Both the position numbers and the translations under genes were made by a program. The notes under the pieces were generated by a model. It was not told where the DNA came from and ran no database searches. It saw only the letters and a list, made by a program, of their open reading frames with translations. A stretch of DNA of 64,000 nt from NCBI GenBank assembly GCA_009773355.1, contig WRPG01000003.1, forward strand, positions 1 to 64,000, given 5' to 3'. Positions 28,918-40,221 of the stretch are shown piece after piece. The DNA is from Limisphaerales bacterium (GTDB lineage Bacteria > Verrucomicrobiota > Verrucomicrobiia > Limisphaerales > SXTU01). Positions within the stretch are counted from its first letter, which is position 1; each line of letters begins with the position of its first letter.

Positions 28918-29093
28918 TTCGCCCGGGGATGATACTGCTCATGCACATCGCGCAGGCGCTGGCCGGCGACGTGCGTGTAAACCTCCGTGGTGCTGATGCT
29001 GGAGTGGCCGAGGAGTTCCTGAATCACGCGCAGGTCCGCGCCGTGCTCCAGCAGGTGCGGCGTGACGTGCCGCCCAACACCCGCCTTCTTCAC
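28914..29093 (-). pseudogene. Tyrosine recombinase (XerC/D-like) C-terminal remnant
   Basis: On the minus strand [13 protein letters not shown] is followed directly by [19 protein letters not shown] and then [19 protein letters not shown], the C-terminal catalytic region of XerC/XerD recombinases including the LGH motif and the nucleophile Tyr in EVYTHV. About eight residues containing the conserved Arg of the LRHSFATH motif are missing between VTPH and LLEHG, and a stop codon sits just upstream. The N-terminal domain is absent. It is a broken copy; its last codons overlap the methyltransferase start. Confidence 0.8.
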
Positions 29094-29135
29094 GGGCTAG
29101 GTGATACGCAGCCACATGGTCATGTGCGCGGACGA

Positions 29136-29759
29136 TCAGGCGGCATACGCGGCCACCACGAACCTGTGGATCACGGCCAGTTCCGCCTCGCCCGCGATGG
29201 TGTGTTCCTTGGCGAATTCGTGCCACTCGACTTGCAGCCCGGCGGCCCGCAGTTGACGCACTTGCTCCCGCACCGGCGCGATGGGCAGCAGCGGGTCAAA
29301 CAAGCCATGCGTGAGCAGCAGGCGTTGGTCCCGCGCAAGCGGCGAGGCCTCCCGCAGCAGCCGCGCCGGGTCCGGCACCCAGCCGCTGACGCCCACGATC
29401 CCGGCGAAGCGGTGCGGATAGCGCAGCCCGGCCTCCATCGCCATCACACACCCTTGGGAAAACCCAAAGAGCACCGTCTCCTCCGTGGGAAAGTCCTGCT
29501 GCCGCTGCGCGTCAAGCAGTTCGACCAGCAGGCGCGTGCTCCGCAACACGCCCGGCGTGGCGTCGCCCGGAAAGTCAAACCACGAGTAGCCGCCGAAGTA
29601 ATCGTCGGGCGCGTTGACGAGCAGGTAGTTGAGCCACGGCAGATTCATCGCCTCCGGCAGCCAGCGATAGCCGTCCATGCTGTCACCCAGGCCGTGCAGC
29701 GCCACCAGCAGGCGACGCGAGTCCTTCTGCGCGGCAGGAATCAGTTCCGATGTCAGCAT
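29136..29759 (-). CDS. Alpha/beta hydrolase, phospholipase/carboxylesterase family
   Basis: A 207-residue esterase of the YpfH/EstB type. The oxyanion segment is LLVALHGLGDSMDGY, the nucleophile Ser lies in LFGFSQGCVMAMEAG, the Asp in THGLFDPLLPI and the His in FAKEHTIAGE. The ATG at 29759 gives the standard family N-terminus; upstream in-frame starts at 29813 and 29816 would add about 19 residues without homology and overlap the divergent HAD gene region. Substrates are short-chain esters or lysophospholipids; which one is unknown. Confidence 0.88.
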   Translation of the reverse strand: MLTSELIPAAQKDSRRLLVALHGLGDSMDGYRWLPEAMNLPWLNYLLVNAPDDYFGGYSWFDFPGDATPGVLRSTRLLVELLDAQRQQDFPTEETVLFGFSQGCVMAMEAGLRYPHRFAGIVGVSGWVPDPARLLREASPLARDQRLLLTHGLFDPLLPIAPVREQVRQLRAAGLQVEWHEFAKEHTIAGEAELAVIHRFVVAAYAA

Positions 29760-29854
29760 GGCGCTGGTGTAGCCCACCCGGTCGGGCCGGGGAAGATGAA
29801 CTTCCCGGCGCATCACCGATTGCCGCCCATCGAGGTGGCCGCTACCCTCAACGC

Positions 29855-30532
29855 GTGGTGCGACTGGTTCTCTTCGACATTGACGGCACGCTGGTTCACA
29901 CCGGCGGGGCCGGGGTGCGGGCGTTTGCGCGGGCGTTTGAAACGGAGTTCGGCCTGCGCCACGGGACGGAGCGGATGCGCTTCGCGGGGCGCACGGATTC
30001 CGGGCTGGTGCGCGAGTTTCTGACTTCGCACGGCGTCGAGGCCACGCCCGAGAACTTCCGCCGGTTCTTCGACTGCTACGTCCACTGGCTCGACCACCAT
30101 CTCCGCGAACTCGCCGGCAGCGCGTGTCCCGGCGTGGGCGACTGGCTCGCGCAACTCGCCGCGCTGCCCGAGCCGCCGCTGCTCGGCCTGCTCACCGGCA
30201 ACATCCGTCTCGGCGCGCAAATCAAGCTGCGCCACTACGGACTCTGGGAGCCGTTCGTCACCGGCGGCTTTGGCGACGACCACGAGGACCGCAACGAAAT
30301 CGCCCACATCGCGCGGGCCCGTGGCAGCCGGCGGCTCGGCCGCGAACTCCACGGCGAGGAGATTCTTGTCATCGGCGACACGCCGTTGGACATCGCCTGC
30401 GGGCGGGCCATCGGCGCGCGTTGTCTCGCCGTCGCCACCGGTGGCGCGAAGCTGGAAGAGTTGCAGGCGCACCGAGCGGACTGGGCCGTGCTCGACCTCA
30501 CGCATCTCACGCCTGCGGAAGCCTGCCGTTGA
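29855..30532 (+). CDS. HAD-superfamily phosphatase (phosphoglycolate phosphatase-like)
   Basis: The 225-residue protein starts from GTG directly before motif I, VLFDIDGTLVHTGG, with catalytic Asp8 and Asp10. The helical cap covers about residues 18-85, motif II is LLGLLTGNI, and motif IV is ILVIGDTPLDIACG. Such enzymes hydrolyse small phosphate esters such as phosphoglycolate; the exact substrate is undetermined. It is divergent from the esterase gene and its stop is 10 bases before a palindromic element. Confidence 0.88.
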   Translation: MVRLVLFDIDGTLVHTGGAGVRAFARAFETEFGLRHGTERMRFAGRTDSGLVREFLTSHGVEATPENFRRFFDCYVHWLDHHLRELAGSACPGVGDWLAQLAALPEPPLLGLLTGNIRLGAQIKLRHYGLWEPFVTGGFGDDHEDRNEIAHIARARGSRRLGRELHGEEILVIGDTPLDIACGRAIGARCLAVATGGAKLEELQAHRADWAVLDLTHLTPAEACR

Positions 30533-30542
30533 CGACACGCTC

Positions 30543-30613
30543 GTAGCCGCCGACGTGAGGAGGCGGATTCCGCGATTGCCTTGGGCGTCCGTTCCGCCTC
30601 CTCACGTCGGCGG

Positions 30614-30617
<4 letters not shown>
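30543..30617. repeat. Inverted-repeat element, family A (copy 1)
   Basis: Perfect 25-bp arms (30543-30567 and 30593-30617) contain GCCGACGTGAGGAGGC and flank a 25-base core. It lies between convergent HAD and addA genes. The end of the right arm reads CTAC on the plus strand, so the TAG stop codon of addA (30614-30616) is part of the element. Confidence 0.92.
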
Positions 30618-34633
<4,016 letters not shown>

Positions 34634-34640
34634 GGGTGCA

Positions 34641-34811
34641 AAGCTCCAAATTCCAAGCTCCAAGTTCCAAAGCAGCTCCAACCATCAAGCTCCAAAATCC
34701 AAACCGGCTTCAGTGCCGACGGAGCGGGTGCTGCGTGGCCGGAGCAAACGGCGCGTTTGGAGCTTGGCGTTTGGAGCCTCTTTGGAGCTTGGAACTTGGA
34801 GCTTGGGATTT
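34641..34811. repeat. Heptamer-built inverted repeat between addB and addA
   Basis: The left part (34641-34703) is made of 7-bp units such as AAGCTCC, AAATTCC, AAGCTCC, AAGTTCC. The right part (about 34755-34811) holds the inverted units (TTGGAGC, TTGGAAC, TTGGAGC). Together they could fold into a long hairpin in the 208-base gap of the addB-addA transcript. Nothing else is visible in this gap. Confidence 0.85.
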
Positions 34812-34841
34812 CTCCATTTCGGGGCAGATGCGAAAACTTTT

Positions 34842-37800
34842 TCACGCTTCCGCCTCCTGCTCCGCTGGCTGTTTCAATGCACGAAACGGCTGCGTCCACG
34901 GGTCGAAGCGGCAGATGGCGCGGTAATCGCAGCGGTCGCAGGCCTTGTCGCTGGCGCTGACGCGGACGGGGGAGACGGCAACCTCGCCGGCGAAGATGGC
35001 CTCGCCGAGGCGGCGGAGATTGGCTTCGACTTGCGTGAGCAGGGCGGCGAACTCGGCGGAGGGCAGCGCATCGGAGCCGCGCGCGATGAGGCCGCCGTCC
35101 TTGTTCAGCCGCAACTTGAACTGCCCGCTGGCCGCGCCGCCGGGGCGCGCGTCCAGCAGTGCGCGGTGGGCAAAATCAAAGCGGCCGGCGTGCTGGTAGG
35201 TGGCGCGGCGGGCGGCCTCGTCCTCGGAGAGAATCTCGGCGCGCTCGCCGGTGGAGCCGGTTGCGCCGTGCAGCGGGATGTAAAAGACGCCGGCGGGGTG
35301 GAGCGCGGCAGCAGCCGACGTGAGGAGGCTCTGGCTCGATTCCGCATTCCGCGTTCCGCGTTCCGCATTAGCTGGAGCCTCCTCACGTCGGCTGCTACTG
35401 AGGACATTCAGATACGCAAGCAGTTGAAGCTGGAGGCCGTTCTCGACTTTGAGCGCGTCGAGCTTCTTCGGGCTGCTCTTGTAGTCCACGACGACGGCGA
35501 GGGTTTCGCCTGACTTCTCGTCGCGGCAGAGGTCCACGCGGTCAATGCGGCCACGCAGCGAGAGGACTTTGCCGTCCGCCAGCGCGAGCCGCCACGCGGG
35601 CAAGGGGCTGCCGGGCAGGCCGAAGCCGAGTTCCACCGCGACGGGGTCGAAGGCGTAGCCGGGCATCCAGCCGACCAGCGCGGCGAGGAGCCGTTGCGCG
35701 CTGGCGATGAGCGAGCGCGCGGCGAAGCGGCGGGAGTCGTCCGCCGCGAAGAGCGCGAACTCGGGGCTGGCGAGCAGGTCTTCGCCGACGCGGGCGGCGA
35801 GTGCGGCGGCGTCCGCAAGCGAGAGGTCGCGCCAGCGTCGGCCGGAGGCGGCAACGCGCAAGTGAAACTCGTCGAGCAGGCGGTGGATGAAGCTGCCGCG
35901 CTCGCGGTGGTCCACCTCGAACTCCTTGCGTTCCTCCGCGCCCAGCCCGGCGGCGACGAAGAACTTGAACGGGCACTCGGCGAATTGCTCGAGCTTGCTT
36001 ACGGAGGTGCGGAGTTCGGTGTCGTAGAGCTGGGAGACGGCGCCGGGGGAAAGGCGTGTGGCCGCGCGGGCGGCGGTGATTTCGTGCCAGCGGGTGATGA
36101 CGGGGGCGAGGGCGGGGAGGGATGCTAGGGATTGGAGCGCCGATGGGGCCGAGGGAGAAGAGGCGGCGGCGAGTTCGCGGAGGATTGGTTCCAGCAATTC
36201 CTCCGTGTGCTCGGCTTCGCGCCAGTCGTGCGTGGGCGGGACTTTTTCCAGTTCGAGGTCGGGGAAGAGTTGCTGGACGTGCGCGAGGATGGGCGAGGGG
36301 TGGAGCGGTTTGCCGTCGGTGTCGGCAGCGGAGCAGGTGAGCACCAGGCGCGAGCGGCTGCGGGTGCAGGCGATGTAGGCAAAGTAACGTTCGTGCGCAA
36401 TCTGCGCGCGCGGGTCGAGACCGAGGCGGGTGTCATGCGCGGCGAGGAGGTCGCGTTCGGTCTCGGTGAGCAGGACGGGGGGCGTGGGCGGAGCGGGGAA
36501 GATCCCTTCGTTCAGGCCGAGGATGAGCGCGAGTTGCAACTCGGGATTGCGCGAGCGGTCAATGGTGCCGATGAGCACCTGGTCGAGCGCGGGCGGGATG
36601 ACGCCGACGGAGAGGGAGCTGAGGCCGGCTTCAAGGATGGGGATCCATTCGCGGAGCGGCAGGGCGGGGGCACTGGCGGGGAAGGCGCGCTCCAAGTTGT
36701 CGAGCCACTCGTGCATTTGGCGCAGGACGGTGGCGTGGAGCGGAGGGGCGAGCGCGGGGACAGGAGTGTCGCCTTCACGGGCAAGGGCGTCGTCCCAGGC
36801 TTGCAGGCGGGACTCGATGGCGAGCGTGTCCCACATCGAGCGGAGGGCGGCGGCGAGTTGCGCGCCGGAAATGGCTTCTGACAAACGAATGGGGACAAGC
36901 GAATGAGGAGGAACTGATTCGTTTGTCCCCATTCGTTCGTCAGTTTCGTTTTGGTTGAGTTGTTCGGCCAGCTTCGCGATGGGCGCGGTGAGGCGAGCGC
37001 GGAGGTGCTCGGCGCGCGGGAGGTTGAACTTGGGTTCGGGGATGGCGAGCGGTTCGAGCCATTGCGCGCCGCGCCAGCCGTGGGCGAGGGCGAGGTTTTC
37101 CAGCCAGTCAATGTCCTCGTCGCGGTCGTGGACAAGACCGGACTTGAGCGCGCCGAAGAGGTCGTCGGGCTGCCAGCCGTAGGCAAGCGTGCGGAGGGCA
37201 AGGCGGGTCAGTTCCGCGAGCGGGTGGTGCGCGACCGGCTCGCGGCGGTCGAGGAAGAAGGGAATGCCGTAGCGCGTGAAGACGCGGCGGAGCGCGGTGT
37301 GGTGGTGGTCGAGCGTGCGGAGGATGACGGCGCAGTCGCGGAAGCGCCCACCGGCGCGGACGTGGCGGAGGATTTCGCGGGCAGCGAGGGTGGCCTCGGC
37401 TTCGGGGTTGGCGCACTGGCAGCGACGAAGAGGCGAAGGCGGATGCTGGATGCTGGATGCTGGATGGAGTGTGCTCGTAGCGCGACATTCCAATGTCGCG
37501 GTTTCCATGGTTGCTGTCTCGTCCGAGCAGACCGATTCCGATTCGGAAGCGACGTCTCGACATTGGAATGTCGAGCTACCAGAGGCGGCGGGCGCAGTCC
37601 AGTTGGCTTCGAGTTGAGCGAGGGTTGGGCTGTCGCGGCAGCGGCTGTGGGCGGGGTCGCGCGGGAGTTCTTCGACACTCGCTTCGCAGCCTGGCAGGGC
37701 GGCGATGCGTTGGCGGCAATCCAAGTAAGTGCGGCGGACGGTGGACCAGAGGGAGAGCCAGCTTTGCGAGTCGGCGGCCTGCGGGTCGAGGCAGAAGGCG

Positions 37801-38528
37801 AGCGAGGCGGTGCGGCAGAAGGGGAGGACGGCGCAGAGCAGGTCCAGCTCCTGCGGCGTCATCTCGGCGAAGCCGTCGAGCCAGAGGCCGGCGATGGGGA
37901 ATGGGGAATGACGAATGACGAATGACGAATCGCGGACCAGGCCGGTGGCGAGGTCGAGCAACTGGTCGCCGTCCTGAGTTTGGCTTTGCTCCAGCCATTC
38001 ATGGTAGGCGCGGAGCAGATGGTGGAGGTCGTGGAGCTTGTCGCGGAGCGGGGCGCTTTCGGTGCAACGCTCGGCGAGGCGGGCGAGGCGCGCGGGCGTG
38101 AGCTGGTGGCGCTGAAACTCGCGGAGGAGCTGGCTGAGTTGACGCGCAAAACCGGGCAGGCGCGCGGTGGCGCGGAAGACTCGGAGCGCGGGCTGCTCGC
38201 GCGCGAGCAAGGCGCGCAAGACCATCACGCGCCCCTCGTCATCGAGCAGGTCGGGCACGGTGGCGAAGGTTTCGAGCAGCCAGTTTGCGAGCCGGTCGAA
38301 GGAGACGATTTGCAGCCGCGAGTAGCCGGCGAGGTCCGGGCTTTCCAGCAGTTGGCGCTCAAGCTGAAACGTGGCCTGCTTGGGCGCGAGGAGCAGCAGC
38401 GGTGGACCGTCGGGCGCGCGCTTCAGTTCGGCGCGAATTTCCTCCAGGCAGCGCCACGTCTTGCCGCTGCCGGCGGGGCCGAGGAGGAAGTGGGCGCGCA
38501 CGCCGCGATGGTCGGGCGGGGAGGACAA
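34842..38528 (-). CDS. addB: AddB-like Fe-S nuclease/helicase subunit with in-frame repeat insertions
   Basis: The 1228-residue partner of AddA. Walker A is GPAGSGKT (17-24). The C-terminal RecB-type nuclease has VVDYKSS (about 1020), and the iron-sulphur staple is formed by a Cys in FAECPFKFF (about 850) and the cluster ACDRCDYRAIC (about 1199-1208), as in AddB of Bacillus. ARSEL-like central region LGLNEGIFPAPP is typical. Repeats are translated near residues 201-212, 317-363, 529-551 and 1044-1074, for example as SSSRREEAPANAERGTRNAE. No ATG is available at the start: the frame begins with TTG at 38528, inside a TTGAACY-type heptamer run; GTG at 38501 is an alternative. Confidence 0.9.
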   Translation of the reverse strand: MSSPPDHRGVRAHFLLGPAGSGKTWRCLEEIRAELKRAPDGPPLLLLAPKQATFQLERQLLESPDLAGYSRLQIVSFDRLANWLLETFATVPDLLDDEGRVMVLRALLAREQPALRVFRATARLPGFARQLSQLLREFQRHQLTPARLARLAERCTESAPLRDKLHDLHHLLRAYHEWLEQSQTQDGDQLLDLATGLVRDSSFVIRHSPFPIAGLWLDGFAEMTPQELDLLCAVLPFCRTASLAFCLDPQAADSQSWLSLWSTVRRTYLDCRQRIAALPGCEASVEELPRDPAHSRCRDSPTLAQLEANWTAPAASGSSTFQCRDVASESESVCSDETATMETATLECRATSTLHPASSIQHPPSPLRRCQCANPEAEATLAAREILRHVRAGGRFRDCAVILRTLDHHHTALRRVFTRYGIPFFLDRREPVAHHPLAELTRLALRTLAYGWQPDDLFGALKSGLVHDRDEDIDWLENLALAHGWRGAQWLEPLAIPEPKFNLPRAEHLRARLTAPIAKLAEQLNQNETDERMGTNESVPPHSLVPIRLSEAISGAQLAAALRSMWDTLAIESRLQAWDDALAREGDTPVPALAPPLHATVLRQMHEWLDNLERAFPASAPALPLREWIPILEAGLSSLSVGVIPPALDQVLIGTIDRSRNPELQLALILGLNEGIFPAPPTPPVLLTETERDLLAAHDTRLGLDPRAQIAHERYFAYIACTRSRSRLVLTCSAADTDGKPLHPSPILAHVQQLFPDLELEKVPPTHDWREAEHTEELLEPILRELAAASSPSAPSALQSLASLPALAPVITRWHEITAARAATRLSPGAVSQLYDTELRTSVSKLEQFAECPFKFFVAAGLGAEERKEFEVDHRERGSFIHRLLDEFHLRVAASGRRWRDLSLADAAALAARVGEDLLASPEFALFAADDSRRFAARSLIASAQRLLAALVGWMPGYAFDPVAVELGFGLPGSPLPAWRLALADGKVLSLRGRIDRVDLCRDEKSGETLAVVVDYKSSPKKLDALKVENGLQLQLLAYLNVLSSSRREEAPANAERGTRNAESSQSLLTSAAAALHPAGVFYIPLHGATGSTGERAEILSEDEAARRATYQHAGRFDFAHRALLDARPGGAASGQFKLRLNKDGGLIARGSDALPSAEFAALLTQVEANLRRLGEAIFAGEVAVSPVRVSASDKACDRCDYRAICRFDPWTQPFRALKQPAEQEAEA
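35308..35398. repeat. Family A element with GTTCCGC core, inside addB
   Basis: Arms 35308-35332 and 35374-35398 are near-perfect inverted copies; the core holds ATTCCGC and GTTCCGC units (35339-35369). Read in frame through the addB nuclease domain. Confidence 0.9.
36878..36943. repeat. Inverted repeat GACAAACGAATGGG inside addB
   Basis: A 27-bp arm (36878-36904) is inverted at 36917-36943 with two mismatches. Each arm consists of two 14-bp units (GACAAACGAATGGG and GACAAGCGAATGAG), i.e. twice seven. It is translated in frame between conserved AddB segments. Confidence 0.88.
37441..37467. repeat. Heptamer tandem repeat GGATGCT in addB
   Basis: Three and a half GGATGCT units abut a family C element. 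On the minus strand they encode SIQHPAS-type period-7 peptide. Confidence 0.85.
37477..37579. repeat. Family C element inside addB
   Basis: Arms 37477-37500 and 37556-37579 are inverted copies of a sequence with inner palindrome CTCGACATTCCAATGTCGAG (one arm has CGCGACATT..). Core of about 55 bases. Read in frame. Confidence 0.9.
37894..37928. repeat. Heptamer tandem repeat ATGACGA in addB
   Basis: Five 7-bp units: ATGGGGA twice and ATGACGA three times. The minus-strand product has the 7-residue period SSFVIRHS. No inverted mate was found. Confidence 0.85.
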
Positions 38529-38549
38529 AGTTCAAGGTTCAAAGTTCGC
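38525..38549. repeat. Heptamer repeat at the addB start
   Basis: AGTTCAA, GGTTCAA and AGTTCGC (the complement of the TTGAACY type) cover the beginning of addB, including or touching its putative TTG start codon. The remaining gap to the MFS gene (38550-38581) shows nothing. Confidence 0.75.
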
Positions 38550-38581
38550 GGTGAGGTGAGCGCGAATTGCGGCCCTTCCGC

Positions 38582-39949
38582 TCACGCCTTCGGCCACAGG
38601 CGCACCCACACGCGCTGCGGCGACTCGATGAGGAGGTCGCGCAGCAGCGCCTCCATGCTGGCGGCCTTCGGCTCCTCCAGCCGCGCGCACAGCCCGAGCG
38701 ACACGAGGAAACCCAGCCCCGTCAGCGCGAAGAACACGCTGTAGCGGTTCACCGCGAAGCCGTGCCAGACGAGGTCCAGCCCACGCAGCGAGTCAATCAG
38801 CACGCCCCACAGAATCGGCGAGAGGCCCATCGCCAGGCTGCCGACGACCGAATACAGCGCGAAGAAATGGTCGCGGCCCATCACGGGAATGATGGCCATC
38901 GCCAGCCGCACGTTTGACATGTTGACCAGCGCGGCGGCCAGGCCCATGAGGAATTGCAGCGCCAGCAGGATGGGCAGCGTCGGTTGCAGCGCGCGGCCCG
39001 CGAGCGCCACCCAGCCCGCCACGATGACCATCCAGGCGGCCATGCAGAACATCATCACCGGCCGGCTGCCGAGGCGGTCGAGGCGCGGCCCCAACAGCCA
39101 CAGGCTGCTCAGGCCGCCGAGATACGCCGCGGAACTCACCAGCAGCACCTGGCCTTCGCTCAGGCCGGCCTGCGCCTTGAGCCACGCGATGGTGAACGCG
39201 CCCAGCCCGCCCACCGCGAGCGGCCAGACCACATTCACGCGCAGCAGCTTCCGAAACGGCGGGTGCTGCGAAATCGCCAGCCACGGCACCGGCTCGTGGC
39301 TGTTGCGCCGCGCCGCCTCCGGGACTTCCACGTCGGGGATGCGCTTGAGGAAAACGAGGCTCAGGCCGCCCATCGCCGCGCTGAGGAGGAAGAGCGCCGT
39401 GAACTGCCACGCCGCCGGCTGCGCGCCGAGCGCGAGCGCCGCCAGCACGATGACCAGAAAGCTGGCGAAGTTCACGCAGGCCGCGTCGCGCGCGAGGTAG
39501 CGGCCGCGCACGGTCTCCGGCACGAGCGCCGCGATCCACGGCAGCCACGCGCAGCTCGAAATGCCGCGCGAGAGGTTGAAGGCGAACAGCAGCAGCAGCA
39601 GCAGCGCCAGCCGCGCCGTGGGGTCAAGCACGCCGCCCAGCAGCGGCACCACCGCCATCCCGCCGATGAACAGGACGCGCATCCCCCAGCCCGCATACAC
39701 GAAGCGCTTGTAGCCCACGCGGCTGACGTGGCTGGCCGCCGGGATTTGGAAGATGACCAGCAGCGGCATCATTCCCGCGATGATGCCCAGCACCGTGGCG
39801 CTCGCGCCGAGCGTCTTGGCGTAGAGGATCATCGGCGCGCCGATGACGATGGGAAACGACAGCGCGTTGAAGGTGGCGAACCAGAACGCGTGGTGCAGCC
39901 CCGGGGGAAACCGGGCTGGCTCGGGCGCGCTGGCGGCGGGGTCGCTCAC
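38582..39949 (-). CDS. Major facilitator superfamily transporter
   Basis: A 455-residue membrane protein with 11-12 predicted helices, in two halves separated by a cytoplasmic loop around residues 205-245 (LKRIPDVEVPEAARRNSHEP). The loop after the second helix reads SHVSRVGYKRFVYAG, a diverged version of the MFS motif A. The start is GTG; no ATG lies nearby. Substrate is unknown. It is the gene upstream of addB on the same strand, separated from it by 53 bases. Confidence 0.88.
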   Translation of the reverse strand: MSDPAASAPEPARFPPGLHHAFWFATFNALSFPIVIGAPMILYAKTLGASATVLGIIAGMMPLLVIFQIPAASHVSRVGYKRFVYAGWGMRVLFIGGMAVVPLLGGVLDPTARLALLLLLLFAFNLSRGISSCAWLPWIAALVPETVRGRYLARDAACVNFASFLVIVLAALALGAQPAAWQFTALFLLSAAMGGLSLVFLKRIPDVEVPEAARRNSHEPVPWLAISQHPPFRKLLRVNVVWPLAVGGLGAFTIAWLKAQAGLSEGQVLLVSSAAYLGGLSSLWLLGPRLDRLGSRPVMMFCMAAWMVIVAGWVALAGRALQPTLPILLALQFLMGLAAALVNMSNVRLAMAIIPVMGRDHFFALYSVVGSLAMGLSPILWGVLIDSLRGLDLVWHGFAVNRYSVFFALTGLGFLVSLGLCARLEEPKAASMEALLRDLLIESPQRVWVRLWPKA

Positions 39950-39982
39950 AGAGGGCGCATTGGACGGCAGCGAAGCTGAGGA

Positions 39983-40211
39983 GACAAGTGTTCAGTATTC
40001 AGTCAACGGTGGGGCGAGCGTCCTCGCGAGCCGTCGGCGTGCGACCGAGTGGCCCGGCAGATGCGGGGCGCGGCACTCCGGGCCGCAGCGGCTGAGATGA
40101 GAGCGACGCGCGGAATGACGAGGCCCATATCCTCGAAGCAGCCGCTGCGGGCCGGAGTCCCGCGCTCCATCGCCGGCTGAAAACTGATTACTGAAAACTG
40201 ATTACTGCTTA
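39983..40211. repeat. Nested inverted-repeat element (heptamers plus family F)
   Basis: The outer arms are heptamer runs: TTCAGTATTCAGTC near 39990 and the inverse ACTGATTACTGAAAACTGAT near 40180-40207. The inner arms are GC-rich: 40072-40094 and 40139-40161 (core GGGCCGCAGCGGC), matching at 21 of 23 positions and extendable outward to about 40061-40170. The element fills most of the 272-base divergent gap between the MFS and ABC genes; no promoter is obvious. Confidence 0.8.
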
Positions 40212-40221
40212 CTCTCCGCCC

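Noticed and set aside
28914-29135. An intact XerC/XerD recombinase gene upstream of the methyltransferase
   Set aside because: The LRHSFATH segment is deleted, the N-terminus is missing and a stop codon precedes the remnant.
37441-37467. Regular short repeats as a possible CRISPR array
   Set aside because: Units are only 7 bp and have no spacers; they lie in a coding frame and no cas gene is in the window.
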